From: Rickettsia typhi
Lineage (GTDB): Bacteria > Pseudomonadota > Alphaproteobacteria > Rickettsiales > UBA1997
NCBI GenBank assembly: GCA_945902255.1
Contig: CAMDMO010000048.1
Coordinates: 1 to 10,771 of the forward strand
Direction: 5' to 3'
DNA length: 10,771 nucleotides
In this document: positions 1-6,435 of the stretch, one piece after another
How the letters are laid out: each line of letters begins with the position of its first letter
Position numbering within the stretch: position 1 is the first letter of the stretch
Notes under the pieces: generated by a model
Database searches by the model: none
The model's input: the letters and a program-made list of their open reading frames with translations, nothing else
What the model was told of the DNA's origin: nothing
Translations under genes and position numbers: made by a program

Positions 1-1020
1 TTAGTTAGCTTTTTTATCAACTAATTTATTTTTAGCAATCCAAGGCATCATAGCGCGAAGGTTTTCGCCGACAGCTTCGATTTTATGAGCTTTGCCTTTA
101 GCGCGAAGAGCGTCAAAATTTTTCTTGCCAGTTTTATTTTCATTCATAAATTCGCGAACGAATTCACCTGATTGAATTTCTTGCAAGATTTTTTTCATTT
201 CAGCTTTGGTTTCTGCGGTAACAATTCTTGGGCCGCGAGTTAAATCACCATATTCTGCGGTATTTGAAATTGAATAGCGCATATTGGCAATTCCACCTTC
301 GTAAAGCAAATCAACAATTAATTTCATTTCGTGAAGGCATTCAAAATAAGCCATTTCAGGAGCGTATCCAGCTTCAGTTAGGGTTTCAAAACCAGCTTGA
401 ATTAAAGCGGTAACGCCACCACAAAGAACAGCTTGTTCACCGAATAAATCAGTTTCGCATTCTTCTTTAAAGTTAGTTTCAATAATTCCAGATCTTCCAC
501 CACCAACGCCAGAAGCGTAAGAAAGGGCGATATTAAAAGCATTACCCGATTTATCTTGAGCAACTGCAACTAGACATGGAACTCCGCCACCTTTAACATA
601 TTCGCCGCGAACTGTGTGTCCTGGGCCTTTAGGGGCAACCATAAAAACATCTAAGTCAGATCTTGGGTTTATAAGTTTGAAATGAACATTTAGGCCGTGA
701 GCGAAGGCTAGAGCAGCGCCTTGTTTTAAGTTATCTTTTAAATCTTTTTCATAAATTTCAGCTTGTAATTCATCTGGAGTTAGAACCATTACAACATCAG
801 CCCATTTAGCTGCGTCAGCATTTGACAATACTTCAAAACCGGCATTTTTTGCTTTTTGAATTGTAGGAGATCCTTCGCGAAGTGCGATTTTTACTTCTTT
901 AACACCGCTATCGCGTAAATTTTGTGCATGTGCGTGAGCTTGAGAGCCATAACCAATGATGGCAACTTTTTTTGATTTAATAATATTTAAATCAGCGTCT
1001 TTGTCGTAGAATACTTTCAT
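1..1020 (-). CDS. ilvC: Ketol-acid reductoisomerase (class I, NADPH type)
   Basis: Catalyses the Mg2+-dependent alkyl shift and reduction of acetolactate or acetohydroxybutyrate, the second common step of valine, leucine and isoleucine synthesis, in the cytoplasm. The 339-residue protein has the usual class I (short) length and is complete, ending in TAA at the window edge. The N-terminal Rossmann fold shows GYGSQAHAHAQNLRDSG (residues 23-39); R48, S51 and T53 in the LREGSPT loop fit binding of the NADPH 2'-phosphate. The FAHG motif (His108) and PKGPGHTVR (130-138) follow. The C-terminal all-helical knotted domain has the metal ligands of ETDLFGEQ (Asp191, Glu195) and ECLHE (Glu227, Glu231). 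No ilvBH, ilvD or leu gene lies in the window, so it appears to be transcribed alone from the promoter at 1068-1096. No good Shine-Dalgarno sequence precedes the ATG, as for most genes here. Identification is secure. Confidence 0.97.
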   Translation of the reverse strand: MKVFYDKDADLNIIKSKKVAIIGYGSQAHAHAQNLRDSGVKEVKIALREGSPTIQKAKNAGFEVLSNADAAKWADVVMVLTPDELQAEIYEKDLKDNLKQGAALAFAHGLNVHFKLINPRSDLDVFMVAPKGPGHTVRGEYVKGGGVPCLVAVAQDKSGNAFNIALSYASGVGGGRSGIIETNFKEECETDLFGEQAVLCGGVTALIQAGFETLTEAGYAPEMAYFECLHEMKLIVDLLYEGGIANMRYSISNTAEYGDLTRGPRIVTAETKAEMKKILQEIQSGEFVREFMNENKTGKKNFDALRAKGKAHKIEAVGENLRAMMPWIAKNKLVDKKAN

Positions 1021-1067
1021 GATTTTTTATTTTAATTTTTTGAGGGGTTTTGAAAATATGGGGGTTT

Positions 1068-1096
1068 AGAATATTTGGGGAGTAATATCTTGTCAA
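1068..1096 (-). promoter_or_regulatory. Sigma70-type promoter of ilvC
   Basis: On the minus strand a perfect -35 box TTGACA (1096-1091) is followed by exactly 17 bp and a -10 box TATTCT (1073-1068, 4 of 6 consensus). Transcription would start near 1060, giving a leader of about 40 nt before the ilvC ATG at 1020. That leader is too short for a leader-peptide attenuator and shows no riboswitch-like structure. This is the only promoter in the window with a perfect -35 and ideal spacing. It is a sequence match, without experimental support. Confidence 0.6.
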
Positions 1097-1174
1097 TTAT
1101 AGTTTTTAAAAAGTTGGTTGGTGTGATGGCTTTGATAAATATTTTTTTAGTTGTATCTAAATTTGATGTTGTAT

Positions 1175-1198
1175 GGGCGTGGTTTAACTGTTCATGCC
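1175..1198 (-). repeat. Degenerate copy of the dispersed GGCGTGGTT palindrome (copy 1)
   Basis: It reads GGGCGTGGTTTAACTG and closes with TTCATGCC; GGCGTG pairs with CATGCC with one G:T wobble. The flank CCTAACTT resembles the CCTAACTC beside the copy at 6393. The hairpin arms have decayed compared with the copies at 1226 and 8501, so on its own it would not be convincing. It is listed because it lies only about 30 bp from a well-preserved copy. Confidence 0.4.
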
Positions 1199-1225
1199 TA
1201 ACTTAAAACATTGTATGAAGTATGA

Positions 1226-1250
1226 GGGCGCGGTTATGTAAGCCACGCCC
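1226..1250 (+). repeat. Dispersed 25-bp palindrome (copy 2), near-perfect
   Basis: The hairpin has arms GGGCGCGGTTA and TAAGCCACGCCC. The reverse complement matches the copy at 8501-8525 in 24 of 25 positions. The bases before it (TTGTATGAAG) also resemble those before the copy at 6393 (TTGCATGAAG), so the repeated unit is longer than the hairpin. It is intergenic, between the ilvC promoter and the 3' end of glmM. No T-run follows it on either strand, so a role as an intrinsic terminator is doubtful. It resembles REP-type intergenic palindromes, but I cannot assign it to a named family. Confidence 0.7.
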
Positions 1251-1282
1251 GGAGGTAGGCTTTAATTTAAAATTGAAATCTT

Positions 1283-1315
1283 GACGAAATGGACCCCGTC
1301 ATTCGACGGGGTGAC
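1283..1315 (+). repeat. Solitary GGACCCCGTC palindrome, same family as the repeats inside alaS
   Basis: Arms ACCCCGTC (1293-1300) and GACGGGGT (1305-1312) enclose the loop ATTC. From 1291 to 1315 it differs at one base from the two inverted repeats inside alaS (ATTC instead of ATGC in the loop). The preceding ACGAAATGGACC also matches ACGAGATGGACC at the outer side of the right alaS copy. It stands directly before the 19-bp tandem array. No inverted partner is visible within the gap, so this is a single repeat or the remnant of an element. Confidence 0.8.
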
Positions 1316-1322
1316 AACTAAA

Positions 1323-1404
1323 AGAAGAAGTAAAAGTTTAAAGAAGAAGTAAAAGCTTAAAGAAGAAGTAAAAGCTTAAAGAAGAAGTAAAAGCTTAAAG
1401 AAGG
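1323..1404 (+). repeat. Tandem array of a 19-bp unit, four copies plus a partial
   Basis: The unit is AAGAAGAAGTAAAAGCTTA. Copies run 1323-1341, 1342-1360, 1361-1379 and 1380-1398, with a partial copy to about 1404. The first copy differs at one base (GTTTA for GCTTA) and the rest are identical, which suggests recent slippage. The array begins eight bases after the GACGGGGTGAC palindrome and ends about 40 bp past the glmM stop on the minus strand, so glmM read-through transcripts would carry it. There are no spacers, so it is not a CRISPR. Nineteen is not a multiple of three, and no reading frame uses it. Confidence 0.9.
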
Positions 1405-1442
1405 ATAAGTCTTTAGCGGCTCATCAAAAAATCTACAAAAAA

Positions 1443-2792
1443 CTATAAAGCTTGATTAATCACATTAGATATTTCCTCAACAAGGGCTTCGACCTCTTCT
1501 TGATTTCTTCCTTCAACCATAACGCGAATTAAATTTTCGGTTCCAGATTTTCTAACTAAAATTCTTCCTTTGCTTCCAAGTTCTATTGATTTTTTTGCAA
1601 TAAATTCTTGTACAGATTTTTCTTCCAGAGGATTTTTTACGCCTCTTTCAAAGCGAATATTTTTTAAAATTTGTGGAGCTAGATCAAAAAGATTTAGCAC
1701 TTCGCTAGTTTTTTTATTTGAATCACAAATTATTGATAAAACTTGCAGAGCGGCGATAAGCCCATCACCGGTGGTGGAATAGTCTGAAAGCACAATATGT
1801 CCAGATTGTTCGCCGCCAAAATTACATTTTGATTTTTTCATTTCTTCCAAAACATAACGATCACCAACTTGTGAACGAATTGTGGAAACGCCAATATATT
1901 GCAGATAATTTTCTAGTGCTAAATTAGACATTTGAGTAATTACAACGGTGTCTTTCTTTAAGTTTCCGTCATTGTGAAGTTTTTCGGCAATCAATGCGAT
2001 TATTTTATCGCCATCAATAATTTTTCCATTTTCATCAACAATTAAAAGGCGATCAGCATCGCCATCCATAGCGATTCCAATATCAGCTTTTTCTTCTAAA
2101 ACTTTTTTGCAAAGCTCTTCTGGATGAGTTGATCCACATTTATCATTAATATTAAAGCCATTTGGAGTAACGCCAATTTCAATAACTTCAGCCCCAAGTT
2201 CCCAAAAAATTTTAGGAGCAATTTTGTAAGAAGCGCCATTAGCGCAATCAATTACAATTTTTAAATCATTTAAATTTTTATCTTTTGGGAAAGAATTTTT
2301 TACAAATTCTATGTAGCGATTACTTGCGTCATCCAGTCTTTTTACTCTGCCAAAATTTTCTGATTTAGCCAAGAAAGGAGTGATATCGCCATCAATTAAT
2401 TCTTCAATTTCACTTTCTAATTGGTCGCTTAATTTATGCCCGTCGCGAGTAAAAATTTTAATTCCATTATCGCAATATGGATTATGAGAAGCTGAAATCA
2501 TGATGCCAATATCGGCGCGCATTGATTTGGTTAACATTGAAACTGCGGGAGTTGGAACTGGGCCAACTAAAAATACATCCATTCCAACTGAGGCAAGACC
2601 AGCGGTGAGGGCGGGTTCAATTACATATCCTGAAAGGCGAGTATCTTTACCAATTACCACGCGATGACGATGTGCGCCATCAATAAATTTTGCACCAATT
2701 GCCATTCCAACTTTTAGCGCAATTTCTGCGGTCATTGGAAATTTATTTGCTGTGCCGCGAATTCCATCGGTTCCGAAATATTTTTTGCTCAT
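1443..2792 (-). CDS. glmM: Phosphoglucosamine mutase
   Basis: Interconverts glucosamine-6-phosphate and glucosamine-1-phosphate through a phosphoserine enzyme. It feeds UDP-GlcNAc and hence peptidoglycan and lipopolysaccharide synthesis in the cytoplasm. The 449-residue length is normal. It starts MSKKYFGTDGIRGTAN, the family's N-terminal signature. The catalytic serine is Ser102 in MISASHNP. The metal loop DGDADR supplies Asp243, Asp245 and Asp247. GEQSGH (327-332) is the sugar-binding loop and RKSGTEN (414-420) the phosphate-binding loop of domain 4. All four domains are present and no key residue is missing. It diverges from the outer-membrane protein gene at 2965 across 172 bp that must hold both promoters; I find no confident -35/-10 pair there. 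In many alphaproteobacteria glmM follows ftsH or folP, but here it stands alone. It ends in TAG. Confidence 0.96.
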   Translation of the reverse strand: MSKKYFGTDGIRGTANKFPMTAEIALKVGMAIGAKFIDGAHRHRVVIGKDTRLSGYVIEPALTAGLASVGMDVFLVGPVPTPAVSMLTKSMRADIGIMISASHNPYCDNGIKIFTRDGHKLSDQLESEIEELIDGDITPFLAKSENFGRVKRLDDASNRYIEFVKNSFPKDKNLNDLKIVIDCANGASYKIAPKIFWELGAEVIEIGVTPNGFNINDKCGSTHPEELCKKVLEEKADIGIAMDGDADRLLIVDENGKIIDGDKIIALIAEKLHNDGNLKKDTVVITQMSNLALENYLQYIGVSTIRSQVGDRYVLEEMKKSKCNFGGEQSGHIVLSDYSTTGDGLIAALQVLSIICDSNKKTSEVLNLFDLAPQILKNIRFERGVKNPLEEKSVQEFIAKKSIELGSKGRILVRKSGTENLIRVMVEGRNQEEVEALVEEISNVINQAL

Positions 2793-2964
2793 TTTTTGAA
2801 ATGAAATTTTTTTAAAAGGAAAGCCGAGTATCTTTGACTTGGTGAGTTATTTTTTCAAGAAAATTTAATTTATACTTGTTTCGATATTTGTTTAAATCAT
2901 ATTTATTGGATAAAAATTCCCCATTAAAATTATCACATTTTTCGCTTAGATAAATATATTTTGT

Positions 2965-3672
2965 ATGAAAAAAACTTTTTTTATTTTATCGTTATCTTTA
3001 GTTTTGGCGCTAGTTCCATCACTATCTTTTGCAAAAACAGAAGGAAATTATTTGGGGCTAAATCTTAATTTTTTATCTCCTAATTATAAATTTGGAGATA
3101 GCAGAAATGTTTCGCAAAGAGGAAATTCTTCCAACCTATTAGGGTCAGATGCGATTGAATCGGTTATAGGGCTAGGGCTTAATTATAAATATGCCTTTAA
3201 TTTCGATGATTTTTTTATAGCTCCTGGAATATTTTATGATGATTATGGCGGAAAGCAAAAATCTGAAGATGTTTCTAGTGATTCATTTATTTTTGGAGCT
3301 AATAAGCCTTTAATAGCGATCAATGAAGCTTATGGCGCAAAACTTGATTTTGGCTATGATATAACGGAGCGCATATCTCTTTATACCTCTCAAGGAGGAG
3401 TAATGGTTGATTATCAATCTTATGCTTACACCAATCCAACCATAGTAACTTCTTCTAAAACTAATTATAACTATCAAGGTTCAAGCTATAAAAAACTTGG
3501 ATTTTTTTATGGAGGAGGGATTTCGATTAGAGCTTGGGAAGGTGTTATTTTTAGTTTTGAGTATAACAGGCAGAGAGTTGATTTTAATGTGCAAGAAAGT
3601 GCACTATATTATAAAGATACCCTAAAAGCTAATCTTGATGTTTTTAGAATTGGGGTTGGTTATCAATTTTAG
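2965..3672 (+). CDS. Small outer-membrane beta-barrel protein
   Basis: The 235-residue precursor has a clear Sec signal peptide: MKKT, a hydrophobic core, then SLSFA before likely cleavage after Ala23. The mature part alternates polar and hydrophobic residues and is rich in Tyr, Phe, Gly and Asn, with GLGLNYKYAFNF, LGFFYGGGISIRAW and VIFSFEYNRQRVDF looking like successive strands. It ends GVGYQF, the C-terminal aromatic signal read by the BAM machinery. Size and pattern fit an eight-stranded OmpA-like/Opa-like barrel of the type common in Rickettsiales and other alphaproteobacteria (family-level inference). Ligand and role are unknown; adhesion, porin or structural functions are all possible. 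The next gene, an autotransporter, follows on the same strand about 200 bp later. No Shine-Dalgarno sequence is evident before the ATG, but the signal peptide fixes the start. Confidence 0.85.
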   Translation: MKKTFFILSLSLVLALVPSLSFAKTEGNYLGLNLNFLSPNYKFGDSRNVSQRGNSSNLLGSDAIESVIGLGLNYKYAFNFDDFFIAPGIFYDDYGGKQKSEDVSSDSFIFGANKPLIAINEAYGAKLDFGYDITERISLYTSQGGVMVDYQSYAYTNPTIVTSSKTNYNYQGSSYKKLGFFYGGGISIRAWEGVIFSFEYNRQRVDFNVQESALYYKDTLKANLDVFRIGVGYQF

Positions 3673-3877
3673 TAAGCCATTACAAATGGTAATCAAAAAA
3701 AGTTTTTAGTCTCATTTTAAGGCATTGTCATAGTAATAGCTTGAACTGGTCATAGTGGTTGTTTAGAAAATGAAGTTTTCTGACTTTTTACCTAGTAGAT
3801 TTTGCAATAATTTTTGGTAATCCAAAATGTTTTTACTTACATTGCGCAAAATCTTTCTCAATTACAACAATCATCTC

Positions 3878-6274
3878 ATGATTACTAAAAAGCTTCAATT
3901 AAGCTTTGCGTCCTTCGCATTACTAGCTTTATCTTTAAACAACTCTTATGCAGCTGAAGATTATGTTAATCCTAACCTTAGCGCTCAAGTAGATCTTAGC
4001 AGTTATGATGGTGTTTCGGTAGCAAATTCTAATGTTATTAGTTATTCGAATAATCAGCCATTTATATTATTAGATGGTGACTATGCAAATGGTATAACAA
4101 TTACAAATTCTAGCACTGGACAAGTTACTGCAACCGATGACGGCGCAGAGATTGTGCAGGCTTTTAATTTAGGAAGTAGCTCTGCTTCAACTCCTAATAA
4201 TATCACAATTAATAATAGTGGTATTTTTGCTACTCATGGAGATCATGCATTTCCAATTTATTTGGTAGGTACTTTTCTCAATCCTCCTTCTCCACCTCAT
4301 TTTACTCCTTCAAATCCAACTCATTATAATTTTAATCTTAACAATTCAGGATCAATAACTTCTGATACACCTTTTTATGCCACCGTATATGCCGTTATGT
4401 ATGATGATGCGGGAATTAATACAATTAATAACTCTGGCACTATTTCTGGTGGCGATAGAGCTATTGATCTAGTTGGTGGTGGATCTGCAATAATTAACAA
4501 CTCCGGAACTATTAGCGGTACAAATAATTTTGCATCAAGCGTCACTGGCACTTTATATTTTTCTGGTATGGCATCGGCGGAAGTTACTAACTCCGGGGTA
4601 ATCACTGCGGGAAGTGTTAGTAAAAACGCAATATTTTTTAGTGATGTCACTAGCAATGCCACAGTTAATATTCTTGATGGATCACTAATTACGGGAAAGA
4701 TTGTTGGATCTAATCACTCTGGAGTAGTTAATACCCTTAATATCAAAAGCCACATTTCAACTAATCAATATAATGAATTATCAGGACAATTGGTTAATAC
4801 ATGGACAAAAAATCTTGCATCAGGTTCTGTATTTACCGTTGCAAATGGTGAAACCTTATTGCTAGCTGGTTTAAATATTTCTGGTGGAGATTTAAATGTT
4901 AATGGAACAACTACAGGAAGCGTTGAGATTGGCTCTGGTTCAAAGCTTAGTGGTATAGGAACTCTAGACTCAGTTACTATGTTATCGGGATCAACTCTTG
5001 CTGCGGGTAACTCAATTGGAACTTTGCATGTAAATGGTAATCTGGTTTTAAATTCTGGCTCTAGCGATATGGTTGAATTTAATGCCGGCTCAATGGATAA
5101 GGTTATAGCAACTGGCAATGCCATAATTAATGGCAACCTAACTTTAACTCCATATAGCTATAGTCCAGCTGCAGGATATTTCGTTACATCGCAAAATATA
5201 ATAGAAACTAGTGGCACAGTTTCCGGCTCTTTTGCAAATGTTACAACTCAAGATAGTAATAGCTATGTTTCTAATATTGATTACGGAAATAATTATGTTA
5301 GAGCAACCGTTGCAAGAAAAGTTGGTAGCGATGTTTTGGATGCAAATATTTTATCACAAAATGCTGTTGGCAGGTTGTTGACGAAATCTATATCTGGTAA
5401 ACTTTACAGCGCTAATCACATGGAAGATAAAAAGATTTCTTCTTGGTTTTCTAGCGGCGCAGTTAATAGTAGAATGGATGCAACTGCTAGTTCGGCTGCT
5501 TATTCATCGTCATCATGGGTGAACTCTGCTGGCTTATTAACGAGTCATGAAGGTTTACAATTGGTTGGAGGATTTTTTAACTCTGTTTCTAGTAATAGTC
5601 GCTATGTTTATTCTGGTTCAGACAGGCTTAATACCAATGGTTTGATGGCTGGTATTGGAAAAAATCACAATACTTCTTATGGCGAATTTTATACTTCTAG
5701 CCAAGTTGGCATAGGTTTTTATAATTTTGACAGCGTTCGAAATGCCGTTGTTAATGGCGTTGGTCAATCTGCAAAAGGAAGTGGAAATGGTAGCTTTGAA
5801 TATTTAAATGCTGGAGTTTCTTATAAAGTTCCAACTATTTTAAAAGGTGATCTAAATTTATTTACATCATTAACTTTACAAAAAACTAGTCGCAGTCGTT
5901 GGTCAGAATCTGGTTTTAGTGTTGGAGATGTTTCGATTTCTAAATCATCAGCAAATACTGCGAGTTTTGAAATTGGCACTTCTTATCAAGAAGAAATTTC
6001 AAATGTTTTTAAACTGCCTCAAGGTTCGTTTTATAAGGTTGAGGTAAATGGTTATAAAACTGAGCTTAAGGGAAAAAAGAATGCAACCGTTTCTCAAGGG
6101 TCAGCTTCTTATGCATTATCTCCTCAATATCACCAAAATTTCTCTATAGGTGGAAGTGGTGCAATTTCAGTTCCTGTAACAAAATCTTCAACAGTTTCTC
6201 TTAAAGCTGAAAGAAGACAAAATGCATCTTTTAGAGAGAATCTGGGTAGCTTTAATTTTTTATATAAATTCTAA
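3878..6274 (+). CDS. Classical (type Va) autotransporter
   Basis: A self-secreting surface protein of about 798 residues. I chose the ATG at 3878, not the in-frame ATG at 3827, because MITKK followed by a hydrophobic core and NNSYA forms a normal signal peptide cleaved near residue 25; the extra 17 residues would give an unusually long one. The passenger is Asn/Ser/Gly-rich, with NNSGTISG repeats at about 182-214, as in a right-handed beta-helix. A proline-rich stretch near residues 134-149 (PPSPPHFTP) should loop out of the helix. Around 350-390, LSGIGTLDSVTMLSGSTLAA plus GNSIGTLHVNGNLVL matches the passenger-associated transport repeat. A linker helix (GSDVLDANILSQNAVGRLL) precedes a barrel of about 280 residues from roughly 517, ending NFLYKF with the C-terminal Phe needed for assembly. 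No protease or lipase motif was seen, so adhesion or surface coverage is the likeliest role, unproven. A weak promoter-like pair, TTGAAC (3741) and TAGAAA (3764) 17 bp apart, lies upstream. Confidence 0.9.
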   Translation: MITKKLQLSFASFALLALSLNNSYAAEDYVNPNLSAQVDLSSYDGVSVANSNVISYSNNQPFILLDGDYANGITITNSSTGQVTATDDGAEIVQAFNLGSSSASTPNNITINNSGIFATHGDHAFPIYLVGTFLNPPSPPHFTPSNPTHYNFNLNNSGSITSDTPFYATVYAVMYDDAGINTINNSGTISGGDRAIDLVGGGSAIINNSGTISGTNNFASSVTGTLYFSGMASAEVTNSGVITAGSVSKNAIFFSDVTSNATVNILDGSLITGKIVGSNHSGVVNTLNIKSHISTNQYNELSGQLVNTWTKNLASGSVFTVANGETLLLAGLNISGGDLNVNGTTTGSVEIGSGSKLSGIGTLDSVTMLSGSTLAAGNSIGTLHVNGNLVLNSGSSDMVEFNAGSMDKVIATGNAIINGNLTLTPYSYSPAAGYFVTSQNIIETSGTVSGSFANVTTQDSNSYVSNIDYGNNYVRATVARKVGSDVLDANILSQNAVGRLLTKSISGKLYSANHMEDKKISSWFSSGAVNSRMDATASSAAYSSSSWVNSAGLLTSHEGLQLVGGFFNSVSSNSRYVYSGSDRLNTNGLMAGIGKNHNTSYGEFYTSSQVGIGFYNFDSVRNAVVNGVGQSAKGSGNGSFEYLNAGVSYKVPTILKGDLNLFTSLTLQKTSRSRWSESGFSVGDVSISKSSANTASFEIGTSYQEEISNVFKLPQGSFYKVEVNGYKTELKGKKNATVSQGSASYALSPQYHQNFSIGGSGAISVPVTKSSTVSLKAERRQNASFRENLGSFNFLYKF

Positions 6275-6291
6275 GTCCTTCAAACCAGAGC

Positions 6292-6315
6292 GCTGGGCTC
6301 GGTTTGTAACCCAGC
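6292..6315 (+). repeat. Variant of the dispersed palindrome after the autotransporter (copy 3)
   Basis: GCTGGG (6292-6297) pairs with CCCAGC (6310-6315). Inside, GGTT and AACC (6301-6311) form an alternative short stem. The core CGGTTTGTAACC resembles the other copies (CGGTTA...AACC or CGGTTA...AGCC), but the outer arms differ. It begins 18 bp after the autotransporter stop. A hairpin here could slow or end transcription, but only CTTTGTGC follows, which is a poor T-run, so I do not call a terminator. Confidence 0.45.
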
Positions 6316-6392
6316 CTTTGTGCTTATGAGACAGTTTCCCTATGTCTTGTTTTGAAATGCAATATAGTTTTAAATTTTTGCATGAAGGTGTG

Positions 6393-6413
6393 GGTGCGGT
6401 TATAAACCACGCC
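6393..6413 (+). repeat. Dispersed palindrome after the alaS 3' end (copy 4)
   Basis: Arms GGTGCGGTT and AACCACGCC pair with one G:T wobble and one mismatch. The preceding GCATGAAGGTGTGG is shared in part with the flanks of copies at 1226 (TATGAAG), 8501 (GTGTGGGCGCGG on the minus strand) and 8573 (GCATGAA), which ties these sites into one family. It lies just beyond the alaS stop and between two convergent genes, so it could act as a bidirectional transcript end, but no T-run is present. Confidence 0.65.
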
Positions 6414-6435
6414 TAACTCAGGGGATGATCTATTT

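Larger units (their letters stand above)
1021..1442. other. 422-bp repeat-rich gap between ilvC and glmM
   Basis: No credible gene lies here. From left to right it holds the ilvC leader and promoter (1021-1096), an AT-rich stretch in which I see nothing, two copies of the GGCGTGGTT palindrome (1175 and 1226), the GGACCCCGTC palindrome (about 1283-1315), the 19-bp tandem array (1323-1404) and about 40 bp up to the glmM stop. No hairpin with a T-run is visible after glmM, so I cannot place its terminator. Two unrelated palindromes and a tandem array in one gap suggest a site that tolerates insertions. Confidence 0.7.

Noticed and set aside
1323..1404. Possible CRISPR array
   Set aside because: The 19-bp units are directly adjacent with no spacers, and no cas gene is present. 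It is a plain tandem repeat.
2793..2964. Promoters in the glmM/outer-membrane-protein divergent gap (for example TTGACT at 2834 and TATACT at 2871)
   Set aside because: The boxes are 31 bp apart, too far to work together, and other AT-rich matches are at chance level. Promoters must exist here but I cannot place them.
3676..3700. Hairpin after the outer-membrane protein gene as a terminator
   Set aside because: The stem is only five base pairs and is followed by A-rich sequence, not a T-run, on the coding strand.
3827..3877. Upstream in-frame ATG for the autotransporter, adding 17 residues
   Set aside because: The segment puts a second hydrophobic stretch ahead of a complete, ordinary signal peptide starting at 3878. 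Neither ATG has a convincing ribosome site, so the signal peptide decided it; some autotransporters do have extended signals, so a small doubt remains.
4375..5136. Two open frames antisense to the autotransporter passenger
   Set aside because: They mirror the repeated, low-complexity passenger codons, have no recognisable domain and no start context. They are shadows of the real gene.
6292..6413. Palindromes between the autotransporter and alaS as rho-independent terminators
   Set aside because: The hairpins are imperfect and no run of T follows on either strand. They may still affect transcript ends, but the sequence does not justify a terminator call.
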